64,000 nt of DNA, from positions 62,001-126,000 of the forward strand of contig CAKUFD010000005.1 in assembly GCA_934647195.1 (NCBI GenBank). Direction: 5' to 3'. Origin of the DNA: an uncultured Collinsella sp. Lineage in GTDB: Bacteria > Actinomycetota > Coriobacteriia > Coriobacteriales > Coriobacteriaceae. The position numbers and the translations under genes are program-made. Of this stretch, positions 1 through 7,940 are shown piece after piece (the stretch's first letter is position 1; the number at the start of each line of letters is the position of its first letter). The notes beneath the pieces are model-generated. The model was given only the letters and a program-made list of their open reading frames with translations. It was not told where the DNA came from and made no database searches.

Positions 1-279
1 GCCGACGCTGCCCTGGGAATCGACAAGGATACGCTGGCAAGCCTGGCTTCCGACGCCATCGATGCATTCGTGCACGCCAATCCCGGCATCAGTGATACCG
101 GTGATGTGCGCGATCACCTCTACGAGATGGATCGCTATGGCCGCGACGATGCGGGCATCTTCTTCATCACGCGCGATTACGAGATGGGCACGTATGCCGA
201 TGGCTCGCATGTCATCTACATCAAGGCCTTCAACGGCGACGACGGCCTTGTGGGCACGTCGGGAGATTTTGGCAATTAA
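1..279 (+). CDS. C-terminal fragment of an unrecognised protein
   Basis: An open frame runs in from the left edge and stops at TAA 277-279, giving 92 residues of a truncated C-terminus. It contains a mixed acidic and aromatic stretch (RDYEMGTYADGSHVIYIK) and ends in GTSGDFGN. I do not recognise the family and see no membrane segment or cysteine motif. It is followed by an intrinsic terminator, so it is probably the last gene of an upstream unit and separate from the tmk operon. The start and most of the protein lie outside the window. Confidence 0.6.
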   Translation, partial: ADAALGIDKDTLASLASDAIDAFVHANPGISDTGDVRDHLYEMDRYGRDDAGIFFITRDYEMGTYADGSHVIYIKAFNGDDGLVGTSGDFGN

Positions 280-309
280 TCGGTGCATGGTGCATCGATG
301 CGAACATGC

Positions 310-345
310 AAAGCCCGCCTGCGCCCGTCGCGCGGCGGGCTTTGT
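310..345 (+). terminator. intrinsic terminator after the left-edge gene
   Basis: AAAGCCCGCC pairs with GGCGGGCTTT across a 14-base loop, followed by a short T-containing run. It lies between the stop at 279 and the tmk ribosome-binding site and separates the two transcription units. Confidence 0.75.
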
Positions 346-401
346 CCGTCTTACGCGGTATGATAGGTGAGCACAACGAACACAATCGGCAAGGAGAGTT
401 C

Positions 402-1100
402 ATGCCGACGATTGATATCCATAACGCGCCGGCCTTCATCACCCTGGAGGGTATCGACGGCTGCGGAAAGTCGACGCAGGCGCGTTTGCTCGCTGCCGCT
501 CTAGAGCATGCGGGCTGCGCGGTGTTGCGCCTACGCGAGCCTGGCGGCACGGAGATTTCCGAGAAGATCCGCGCACTTCTGCTCGATCCCGCTAACGCGG
601 CGATGAGCGAGACGTGCGAGCTGTTGCTCTTCGAGGCGGCGCGCGCCCAGCTTGTGGGGGAGGTTATCCTTCCCGCCCTGGCGGCGGGCCAGGTGGTGGT
701 GTGCGATCGCTTTTACGATTCGACTACGGCCTACCAGGCATTTGCCGATGGCCTCGACTGCACGATGGTGCGCAGTGCCAACGCCCTTGCGGTGGGGGAG
801 TGCACCCCGCGCCTCACGCTCGTCTACGACGTGAGTGTTGACGAGGCGCTTGCTCGTCGCGCAGCGCGTGCGGGCCAAGATCGCATGGAGCTCAAGGGCG
901 ATGCGTTCCAGGAGCGCGTTGCCGCCGGATTTCGCGCCATTGCGGCGCAGGAGCCCGGGCGCGTGAGGCAGGTCGATGCCTCGGCGGGCGTGGCCGAGGT
1001 GTTTGCGCAGACAGTCGCCTGTGCTCGTGAGGCCGGCTTTGCTCTTTCCGATGCCGATATGCAGGCGGCCCTTGCTCTCGAACAGATCGAGGTGGCCTGA
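402..1100 (+). CDS. tmk: thymidylate kinase
   Basis: Phosphorylates dTMP to dTDP with ATP in the cytoplasmic dTTP pathway. The 232-residue protein has the P-loop GIDGCGKST at residues 17-25, the REPGG motif at 45-49 and the DRFYDS substrate/Mg motif at 102-107, all typical of TMPK, and the length fits the family (200-240). An open frame extends upstream but runs through the terminator at 310-345. ATG 402 has an AAGGAGAG ribosome-binding site and gives the expected N-terminus. The stop overlaps the holB start by one base, so the two are translationally coupled, an arrangement common in many bacteria. Confidence 0.95.
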   Translation: MPTIDIHNAPAFITLEGIDGCGKSTQARLLAAALEHAGCAVLRLREPGGTEISEKIRALLLDPANAAMSETCELLLFEAARAQLVGEVILPALAAGQVVVCDRFYDSTTAYQAFADGLDCTMVRSANALAVGECTPRLTLVYDVSVDEALARRAARAGQDRMELKGDAFQERVAAGFRAIAAQEPGRVRQVDASAGVAEVFAQTVACAREAGFALSDADMQAALALEQIEVA

Positions 1101-2224
1101 TGGTTGCTGCCGCATCGCTTTTGGCAAAGCTGTCCGGCCAAAAGCGCGTTAAGAGCTTTTTGACGCGTGCGGTGGAAGGCGGGCGCGCCGCTCACGCCTA
1201 TCTGTTCGTAGGCGCTCCCGGTTCTGGCAAGCTCGAGGCCGCATGGGCGCTTGCTCAGGCCCTTTTGTGCGAGGACGGCGGGTGCGGAGCCTGCGACACC
1301 TGCATGCGCGCGGCGCGCCGTACGCATCCGGACGTGCACTACTACACTCCCGAGAGCGCCACGGGCTATCTCATCAGCCAGACGCGCGAGCTGCTGGAGG
1401 ACGTCGCCTTGGCGCCCATCCGCGCCAAGCACAAGGTCTATATCATCGACCGTGCGGAGCAGATGCGCGCAAATACGGCAAACGCCTTGCTCAAAACTAT
1501 CGAAGAACCGCCCGAGACGGTGACGTTCATCCTGTTGGGTACCTCGACCGACACCATCTTGCCCACCATCGTGTCGCGTTGCCAGTGCGTGCCGTTTCGC
1601 ACGCTGCCGCTCGACGAGTCTGCCCAGACCGTGGCGCGTGCAACCGGCGTCGACCTTTCACGCTGCCGCATGGCTGTTGCCGTGACGGGCGGACCCAACG
1701 CCGCCATCGGCTTTCTTAAGAGCGCCGAGCGTCAAGAGGTGCGCCGTCAGATGCTGCGCGCAATCGACATGCTCAAGCGCTCGGACGAGGCGGATATTCT
1801 GCTTTCCGTACGCGACTTGCTTGGCGTCATCAAGGCACCGCTTTCGGAGCTCAAGGATGCGCAGAAGGCGATGCTCGACCGCGATTCGGATTATCTTTCG
1901 CGTGGAGCCTTGAAGCAGCTGGAGGATCGCAACAAGCGCGAGCTTACGGCGCGCGAGCGTTCGGGTATCATGGAAGCGCTAGCGTGCGTACGTTCGCTGC
2001 TGCGCGATGTTTTGCTGCTCGTTCAAGACAGCGAGGCCGCAATCGTCAACGAGGATGCGCGAGACATCGCGTGTCGTTTGGCCGAGCATGCGACGTGCGC
2101 GGGCATTGTGCGCGCCATCGAGGCCGTGGGCGATGCCGAGCATCGCATCGCGCGCAACATAACTCCCCAGCTGACCTGCGAGGTCATGCTCTTTGATATA
2201 AGGAAGGCACTTCTATGCCCGTAG
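1100..2224 (+). CDS. holB: DNA polymerase III clamp-loader subunit delta prime
   Basis: Subunit of the replicative clamp loader that opens and loads the beta sliding clamp. The 374-residue AAA+ protein has a P-loop-like GAPGSGK at 38-44 and four zinc-binding cysteines (C57, C62, C65, C68) in the order seen in gamma/delta prime. The stretch ANALLKTIEEPPE and a sensor region ending in IVSRCQ follow. The Leu after the P-loop Lys, where Thr or Ser is usual, fits the non-hydrolysing delta prime subunit. It starts on the last base of tmk (TGATG) and its 3' end overlaps ricT by 10 bases. Confidence 0.9.
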   Translation: MVAAASLLAKLSGQKRVKSFLTRAVEGGRAAHAYLFVGAPGSGKLEAAWALAQALLCEDGGCGACDTCMRAARRTHPDVHYYTPESATGYLISQTRELLEDVALAPIRAKHKVYIIDRAEQMRANTANALLKTIEEPPETVTFILLGTSTDTILPTIVSRCQCVPFRTLPLDESAQTVARATGVDLSRCRMAVAVTGGPNAAIGFLKSAERQEVRRQMLRAIDMLKRSDEADILLSVRDLLGVIKAPLSELKDAQKAMLDRDSDYLSRGALKQLEDRNKRELTARERSGIMEALACVRSLLRDVLLLVQDSEAAIVNEDARDIACRLAEHATCAGIVRAIEAVGDAEHRIARNITPQLTCEVMLFDIRKALLCP

Positions 2225-3813
2225 TTGTTCCCGTTAAGTTCGCTTTCGCCTCGCGCGATTTGTGGTTTGATCCCCAGGGTCTGGATATCGTCGAGGCCGA
2301 TCACGCCATCTGCTCTACCGAGCGCGGAACCGAGATTGGCCTGGTGACCGCAGATCCCTTCGAGGTCTCCGAAGACGAGCTTTCCGCTCCGCTCAAGCCC
2401 GTGCTGCGCATTGCTACCGATGACGATCTGGACTATGCCGATGAGCTGGCCCAGCGCGGCGACGACGCCATGGAGGATTTTCGCCGCCTAGTCAAGCAAA
2501 ACGAGCTGGACATGAAGCCCGTTGGCGTCGAGTACCTGTTTGGCGGCGAGAAGATCGTCTTCTATTTCGCGGCCGAGGACCGCGTCGACTTCCGCCAGCT
2601 GGTCAAAGACCTCTCCTCCTGCTTCCATACGCGCATCGACATGCGCCAGATCGGTGTGCGTGACGAGACGCGTTTGGTGGGCGGCTTTGCCCATTGCGGG
2701 CAGGAGCTGTGCTGCACGCGCTTTGGCGGCCAGTTCGAGCCGGTCTCCATCCGTATGGCAAAAGAGCAGGACCTTCCTCTCAACTCCGCTAAAATCTCGG
2801 GCGTTTGCGGCCGCCTGATGTGCTGCCTGCGCTACGAGTTCGAGGCCTATAAGGATTTCAAGAGCCGCGCTCCCAAGAAGAAGACGCTGATCGATACCCC
2901 GCTTGGCAAGGCCAAGATCCAGGAGTACAACACGCCGCGCGAGCAGCTGGTTTTGCGTCTTGAGAGCGGCAAGGTCTTCCGCGTGAACCTTTCCGATATG
3001 ACGTGCTCCGAGGGCTGCAAGAAGCGTGCCGAAGAGCAGGGTTGCAACTGTCGCCCCGACTGCGTGACGCGCGACATCTTGGAGCGTATTGAGTCTCCGG
3101 ACATCGCGCTTGCCCTCATGGAGCTTGACCGTGAGGCAGGCATCGATGTGGGGGACGGCCTTTCCCGCGCTGACCGCCTGGTGCCCGAGACTCCCGCGCG
3201 TCAGCGTCGCCAGCGCTCGGGTGAGCGCGGGAGCGAAGAGCGTTCTCAACGCGGCCAGCGCGGTCGCGGGGGCGATGATCGCGGCCAGGGTAATGCCGAC
3301 GAGCAGGCGCCGCGTCGCCGCCGCCGTCGCTCGGGTGCCGGTGCAGGTGCGGACAGCGCACGCGACAACCGCAGTTTCGCACGTGAGGCAAACGGGGGAC
3401 AGGCTCCCTCACGCCGTCGCCGTCGTCATCTTTCGAGCGAGGAGCGCGATGACGCATTCCGCGCTGCGGCAGCTCGCGAGGCGGCGTCCTCCGCATCGGA
3501 GAAGGACAGCGCCCCCGGCCGTTCTCGCCGTCGTCGTCACACGTCGGCTTCCCAGTCTGGACAGCCGACCGGTGAGCGTTCGCAGGGCAAACCGCAGGTG
3601 CCCTCTGTGGCCGATCAAGTGGCCTCGGGCGAGGTCAAGGTCACGCGCCGCCGTCCCGGTGATGGTGGGGGAGCGCGCGCGGCAGAGCAGGCCGCGGGCG
3701 CCTCGGCTTCGGACGATCAGGCTCCGCGCCGTCGTCGCCGTCGCTCGCGCAAGCCGCGCGGAGGTGCCGACGGTGCCGCTGGAGGCGCCGACAACACTCC
3801 GTCTGCCGAGTAG
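2215..3813 (+). CDS. ricT: RicT (YaaT/PSP1) family protein with arginine-rich tail
   Basis: RicT is part of the Fe-S Ric complex that steers RNase Y and mRNA processing in Bacillus. The first 320 residues form a PSP1 domain with Cys161, Cys166, Cys167, Cys198, Cys203 and Cys204, matching the family cluster-binding cysteines. The remaining 210 residues are unlike Bacillus RicT: low complexity with clusters such as APRRRRRRSG, PSRRRRRH, SRRRRHTS and PRRRRRRSRK, separated by acidic or Gly/Ala/Gln stretches. The start overlaps holB by 10 bases and is preceded by AAGGAAGG. The position after holB is conserved in Firmicutes and supports the call. The tail may bind RNA; that is inference. Confidence 0.88.
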   Translation: MPVVVPVKFAFASRDLWFDPQGLDIVEADHAICSTERGTEIGLVTADPFEVSEDELSAPLKPVLRIATDDDLDYADELAQRGDDAMEDFRRLVKQNELDMKPVGVEYLFGGEKIVFYFAAEDRVDFRQLVKDLSSCFHTRIDMRQIGVRDETRLVGGFAHCGQELCCTRFGGQFEPVSIRMAKEQDLPLNSAKISGVCGRLMCCLRYEFEAYKDFKSRAPKKKTLIDTPLGKAKIQEYNTPREQLVLRLESGKVFRVNLSDMTCSEGCKKRAEEQGCNCRPDCVTRDILERIESPDIALALMELDREAGIDVGDGLSRADRLVPETPARQRRQRSGERGSEERSQRGQRGRGGDDRGQGNADEQAPRRRRRRSGAGAGADSARDNRSFAREANGGQAPSRRRRRHLSSEERDDAFRAAAAREAASSASEKDSAPGRSRRRRHTSASQSGQPTGERSQGKPQVPSVADQVASGEVKVTRRRPGDGGGARAAEQAAGASASDDQAPRRRRRRSRKPRGGADGAAGGADNTPSAE

Positions 3814-3905
3814 ATAGCGCAATTGGCGCGCGGCAGTGTTGCCGCGCTTGCGCGTACGAATATGCTTGATGCAAGCCCTCTTGCCATTGTCGACAAGGGG
3901 GCTTT

Positions 3906-4655
3906 GTGCTTTCTCATTTTCCTGCTGCACCATGGGAGCGAGCGCGCGCCGCGGCGCTTGAGCTTTTGTCGCCCACGCGTTGCGTAGCCTGCGAGCGACC
4001 GGGGTCTTTGGTGTGCGACGCCTGTGCCGCGCGCATCATGACCATCGATCCCACCTTTGCCTGTCTGCGCTGCGGAGCACCCTTTGGCAGCCTTCTGTGC
4101 ACGGAATGCCAATCGGAATCCAGCCAGGATGAGAAGGGCGCGGGCAATTGCCTTGCGGCCTGCGTGTTTGAGGGTGTGCCCGCGCGTATCGTGCGCGTTT
4201 ACAAGGATGGGGGCGAGCGCCGCCTCGCCGCCTTGATTGCGCATGCACTTTTTGCAGCTGTGTGCCGCGCTCAAGAGGCGGTGCCTGCGCGCATGGACGC
4301 CTTCGCCCTCGACGCCGATGCTGTGGTCTTTGTTCCGGTGACGTCTGCGGCGTATCGGCGTCGCGGCTTCGACCATATGGAGGCGGTGGCCTGCGAATTC
4401 TCCAACCTAATAGGCATTCCCGTGCTCGATGCGCTTGTGAAGCAAGATGCGTATGACCAGCGAAAACTCGACCGAGGAGGGCGTTTGGCAAACGCGGCGG
4501 ATGCGTATAGCGTGGTGGAATCGGTTGCGGGCATGCGGCTCCTTTTGATCGACGACGTTATCACCACGGGGGCGACGATGGACTCTTGTGCGGAGGTGCT
4601 GAGGCGGGCGGGGGCGGTTAAAATCGATTGCCTGGCGTTCGCGCGCGTGTGGTGA
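3906..4655 (+). CDS. ComF-family double zinc-ribbon phosphoribosyltransferase
   Basis: ComF proteins resemble phosphoribosyltransferases and support uptake of single-stranded DNA in competent bacteria; many homologues have unproven roles. The 249-residue protein carries two CxxC pairs near the N-terminus (CVAC/CDAC and CLRC/CTEC), consistent with a zinc ribbon. The PRPP-binding motif LLIDDVITTGAT is near residues 210-221. The start is GTG with AAGGGG upstream; no ATG fits better. It follows ricT after 92 bases. I see no other competence gene in the window. Confidence 0.85.
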   Translation: MLSHFPAAPWERARAAALELLSPTRCVACERPGSLVCDACAARIMTIDPTFACLRCGAPFGSLLCTECQSESSQDEKGAGNCLAACVFEGVPARIVRVYKDGGERRLAALIAHALFAAVCRAQEAVPARMDAFALDADAVVFVPVTSAAYRRRGFDHMEAVACEFSNLIGIPVLDALVKQDAYDQRKLDRGGRLANAADAYSVVESVAGMRLLLIDDVITTGATMDSCAEVLRRAGAVKIDCLAFARVW

Positions 4656-4722
4656 GGGGACTCAAAACGTGTACATCGCTGCATTGTTGCCGCGTTTACG
4701 TGCGCAAACGCTTTACTCCTGA

Positions 4723-5057
4723 TATAATCGCTTCGTTCTCCCCAGGCTGTGGTTGCGGGGGCGCTCAGGCGCTTCTCAGTCCAAGACAGACGCGGTCAAA
4801 GGGATCCACGTAAGCGTCCGCGTGCGCGCGGCGCGATCATGGCGCGTCCTAGAAGTAAGCCGCACCGTCCGTTTTTCCTTTTGCGAGGCAATGGTTGCCT
4901 CCCGGGCGAGCGGGTTAGTAGTGAGGGCCGCTAAGGCGGCGTGAGCAAACGCCCCAGTGCGCAAGTGTGGGGTCAAAAACCAGGTCAGCTGGGGGGACGC
5001 AACGTATATTTCCCGCGCGCGGGCGCGGACCGGAAGAGGACGCCCTTCTTTGGGGGA
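4723..5057 (+). promoter_or_regulatory. promoter and long structured leader of unknown class
   Basis: The 402-base gap after comF has a perfect TATAAT at 4723-4728 without a clear -35 box, so transcription should begin near 4735, more than 300 bases before the next gene. The leader holds several short perfect hairpins in series: GAGGCAA/TTGCCTC, GCCGC/GCGGC, CCCCAGTG/CAAGTGTGGGG and CCAG/CTGG, plus the palindrome CCCGCGCGCGGG. I tested it by eye against RNase P, tmRNA, SRP, 6S and common riboswitch signatures and found no match. It could be a cis-regulatory leader or an independent small RNA. Confidence 0.4.
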
Positions 5058-6056
5058 ATGGAGAAGACGATGCTGCGCGTAAGGAAGACGACCCTTGCAG
5101 CCATGATGACGCTTGCTTTGACGACGGCCCTCGGCTTGGGCGGCTGCTCGCTGTTCACGCCGTCGCTGAGCGAGGGCACTCAAAGCGTGGTCGCCAAAAC
5201 CGATATCAAGTCGTCGGCGCTGGTGACGGAAGGCAAACTTACCGTCGCGCTCGACACCTCCGACGCCCCGCAGGCCATGACAAATCAGGATGGAAGCATC
5301 GGCGGCTATCAGGCCGACCTCGGCCGTTCGATTGCCGAGCATTTTGGTCTCGATGTCGTCTTCGTCGACGCCGCGAGTGCAGAAGACGCCCTTACGTCGG
5401 GTGAGGCCGACATCTACCTGGGCGCCACTTCCAGCGACGCCTCGTCCAAAGTCAAGGTCATGGGCGATGTTCTCGAGGACGCGTGTGCGATCTTTGGCAA
5501 GTCCGACTCCGGCCAGCTCAGTGTGAGCGCCTCCGATCTTTCTTCTGCAACGATCGGCGTGCAGATGTCCTCCGCGTCGCAAGACGCTCTTTCGCGCGCA
5601 GGCATCAACGCGCAGCAGAAGACCTACACCAACGTCAACGAGTGCTTTGCGGCGCTCGAGTCCGGCGAGGTCCAGTACGTGGCGTGCGATATGACTGCCG
5701 GTTCGTACCTCTCGCGCGCCTATAGCGACATTTCCTTTGGGGGAACGATCGGCTCGGTGTCGAAGTTCGGCGTGGCGGCTCTTGCCAAGAACAGTGAGCT
5801 GACGGATAAGCTGAGTCACGTCCTCGACACCATCTGCTCGGACGGCACGCTCGATGCCATTCATACGCTGTGGTACGGCTCGACTCCCACATCCCTTGCC
5901 AATACGCTTGTCTCCGGCGTGGTGATCAGTGAGCAGGACTCGGGTAATAATTCCGAGGGCACGGCGGACGATACGACGAGCGATTCCGCCGATTCTCAGT
6001 CCGTTGCAGCCGAGGAGCAGCCTTTGACCGTCGATATCAACGACGTCAATCGATAA
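5058..6056 (+). CDS. lipoprotein solute-binding protein of an amino-acid-type ABC transporter
   Basis: Predicted extracellular ligand-binding lipoprotein of the SBP_bac_3 type. The 332-residue protein has a lipoprotein signal peptide with hydrophobic core and lipobox LGGC (Cys30). A family 3 domain follows (GSIGGYQADLGRSIAEHF, then an SGEADIYLGAT segment). The last 45 residues are rich in Ser, Asp and Glu. No permease or ATPase gene is adjacent, so it is an orphan binding protein or serves a transporter elsewhere. ATG 5058 gives a normal signal peptide; the frame remains open upstream through the leader, which I do not count as coding. The ligand is unknown. Confidence 0.8.
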   Translation: MEKTMLRVRKTTLAAMMTLALTTALGLGGCSLFTPSLSEGTQSVVAKTDIKSSALVTEGKLTVALDTSDAPQAMTNQDGSIGGYQADLGRSIAEHFGLDVVFVDAASAEDALTSGEADIYLGATSSDASSKVKVMGDVLEDACAIFGKSDSGQLSVSASDLSSATIGVQMSSASQDALSRAGINAQQKTYTNVNECFAALESGEVQYVACDMTAGSYLSRAYSDISFGGTIGSVSKFGVAALAKNSELTDKLSHVLDTICSDGTLDAIHTLWYGSTPTSLANTLVSGVVISEQDSGNNSEGTADDTTSDSADSQSVAAEEQPLTVDINDVNR

Positions 6057-6243
6057 AACGACCAGGTAAAACACACCCTTGCAATTTCCTTGCGCCTGTA
6101 GCCCACTTTGAGGCTGCGGGCGCGAATCATCGGCGGCTGGTGCAATCCATTACGTAAACGGGGGTTTACATTTCTCGGTTACCCGCGTGGCAAGTTGGGT
6201 ATGAACAGAGTACTTTAAGGTCCCCTATAGATTGGAGTCGCGT
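6057..6243 (+). promoter_or_regulatory. hpf upstream region
   Basis: The 187-base gap holds a hairpin near 6090-6122 (GCGCCTGTAGCC with GGCTGCGGGCGC) that may end the preceding gene. A perfect GTAAAC-GGGG-GTTTAC hairpin lies at 6154-6169. GTTACC-N13-GGGTAT at 6178-6202 resembles general-stress sigma-factor promoters of Gram-positive bacteria. A promoter for hpf is expected here, but which box is used cannot be decided from sequence alone. Confidence 0.35.
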
Positions 6244-6828
6244 ATGGATATCAAGGTTTCTGGGCGCAAGACGACCGTTACCGATGCTCTGCGTGCGCGT
6301 GTTGACGAAAAGATCGGCGAGGCTTGCTCTGTTTTCGACATCAGCCCCATGACGGTGGATGTCGTTCTTCGTTACGAGAAGAACCCCGCCAACCCCAATC
6401 CGGCAATCGTCGAGGTTACCATTCGCGCTCGTGGTTCGGTGATCCGCGTGGCCGAGCACGGTTCCGATATGTATGCCGCTATCGATAGCGCGGCCGATAA
6501 GGCTACCCGTCAGCTTCGTAAGTTCAAGACCAAGGTAGTGGATAACCGTCAGCAGGGCGCCTCTGCAGCAGAGGTTGTTCCCGTGGAGCCCGTCGAGGAT
6601 CTTGCCGATCTGCTTATCCCTGCAGATGAAGACGATCAGCTGGTACGCGAGAAGGTTATCGACATCACGCCGATGACTGAGGAGCAGGCGCTCGTCCAGA
6701 CCGACCTTCTGGGCCATGATTTCTATGTCTTTGAGAATGCCGCAACGGGCCTTATAAATGTGGTCTATCACCGTAAGAATGGTGGATACGGCATCATCAA
6801 GCCGAGGATTGAGACTCTTGACGAGTAA
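6244..6828 (+). CDS. hpf: ribosome hibernation-promoting factor, long form
   Basis: Dimerises 70S ribosomes into inactive 100S particles in stationary phase. The 194-residue protein has the N-terminal S30AE domain (MDIKVSGRKTTVTDALRARV onward, to about residue 100). A variable acidic linker and the C-terminal dimerisation domain near 135-190 (EEQALVQTDLLGHDFYVFEN, YHRKNGGYGIIKP) follow, so this is the long HPF of Gram-positives. ATG 6244 follows GGAG by 7 bases and matches the family N-terminus. It is monocistronic, closed by the terminator at 6858. Confidence 0.95.
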   Translation: MDIKVSGRKTTVTDALRARVDEKIGEACSVFDISPMTVDVVLRYEKNPANPNPAIVEVTIRARGSVIRVAEHGSDMYAAIDSAADKATRQLRKFKTKVVDNRQQGASAAEVVPVEPVEDLADLLIPADEDDQLVREKVIDITPMTEEQALVQTDLLGHDFYVFENAATGLINVVYHRKNGGYGIIKPRIETLDE

Positions 6829-6857
6829 ACTATGCATGGTAATGCATGAATAAGGAT

Positions 6858-6890
6858 GGCGGCCATCCCATGCGGGGTGGCCGCCTTTTT
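6858..6890 (+). terminator. intrinsic terminator of hpf
   Basis: GGCGGCCATCCC pairs with GGGGTGGCCGCC followed by TTTTT. An open frame for the next gene extends back through this hairpin, which is why the DegV start was placed downstream at 6910. Confidence 0.85.
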
Positions 6891-6909
6891 CTATGAAGGA
6901 GCTTTGCCA

Positions 6910-7878
6910 ATGAGCAAACCCAACGTCGGAGGCCATTCAAGCCGCTGCCGTATTGTGATCGACACGTGCGCCGATCTTTCTCCCGAGATCGCGGCCACGC
7001 TCGATGTGGACATCCTGGGCTTCCCCTATATCTTGGATGGCGAGGAGTATACCGACGATATCTGGTCGTCCATCACGCCGCACGAGTTCTACGAGAAGCT
7101 TCGCCAGGGAGCCCATGCCTCGACCTCTGCGGTATCGCTGGGGCGCTTTGTCGAGTTTTTTACCAGCTGCGCTGAAGAAGGTACGCCTACGGTGTATCTG
7201 AGCTTCACCGCTGGCCTTTCGTCCAGCTACAACTCCGCCTGTCAGGCGGCCGACATGGTGCGCGAGCAGTATCCCGATTTCGAGATCTACGTGGTGGACA
7301 ATTGCTCGCCTTGCGGGGCGGCAGGTCTTTTGGCACTCGAGGCGGTTCGCCAGCGTGCTGCCGGCCTCAACGCCCGTGAGCTTGCAGCCTGGGCAAACGA
7401 GGCAAAGCGCTACATCCACGGCTTCTTTACGATTGATAGCCTGGATGCACTTGCGGCGGGCGGTCGCATCCCTCCTGCGGCGGCACAGCTCTCCAGCAAG
7501 CTCGATATCAAGCCCGAGCTGTCCTACGACCTTGCGGGCTCCCTCACGCTTGTGGGCGTGAACCGCGGTCGCAAAAAGGGTCTCAAGTCGCTCGTCAAAT
7601 CCTTTAAGGAAAACTACGTGCTCGATCCGTCCCTGCCGGTGGGCATTCTCACCTCCGATTGCGAGAAAGATGGCGACTGGCTCGAGTCTGCTATCCGCAA
7701 GGAGGATGGATGCGCCGAGCTGACGGTCTTGCGTGCTTCGGTGGGCCCCACCATCGGAGCGCATGTGGGTCCGGGCATGGTCGCCATCGTCTTTTGGGGT
7801 AAAAACCGTACGGAGAAGATCTCGCTTACCGACCGCATTGCCAATCGCGTGCGCGGCGCTGAGAGCACCAAGGCGTAA
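6910..7878 (+). CDS. DegV family fatty-acid-binding protein
   Basis: DegV proteins bind fatty acids and, as FakB, present them to the kinase FakA. The 322-residue protein shows the family layout: VIDTCADLSPEIA near the N-terminus, the substrate-contact region ASTSAVSLGRFVEFF, the loop FTAGLSSSYNSACQAADMV, and a C-terminal domain ending near VGPTIGAHVGPGMVAIVFWG. ATG 6910 has AAGGAG upstream at 9 bases. The internal TIGAHVGPG is typical. No fakA homologue is nearby, so the FakB role is by family only. Confidence 0.9.
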   Translation: MSKPNVGGHSSRCRIVIDTCADLSPEIAATLDVDILGFPYILDGEEYTDDIWSSITPHEFYEKLRQGAHASTSAVSLGRFVEFFTSCAEEGTPTVYLSFTAGLSSSYNSACQAADMVREQYPDFEIYVVDNCSPCGAAGLLALEAVRQRAAGLNARELAAWANEAKRYIHGFFTIDSLDALAAGGRIPPAAAQLSSKLDIKPELSYDLAGSLTLVGVNRGRKKGLKSLVKSFKENYVLDPSLPVGILTSDCEKDGDWLESAIRKEDGCAELTVLRASVGPTIGAHVGPGMVAIVFWGKNRTEKISLTDRIANRVRGAESTKA

Positions 7879-7940
7879 GCGCTTTCCCTCTTATCGATTA
7901 TCGTTTGCATGCACGCATTTGACGTTTAAGGAGTACCTGT

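Noticed and set aside
4749..4944. Two overlapping short open frames (61 and 63 codons) in the leader before 5058
   Set aside because: Arg/Ser-rich, no family match and no ribosome-binding site; the stretch looks like structured non-coding sequence.
6057..6243. raiA-type structured RNA before hpf
   Set aside because: The gap of 187 bases is short and I could not recognise the motif's conserved parts; only simple hairpins are visible.
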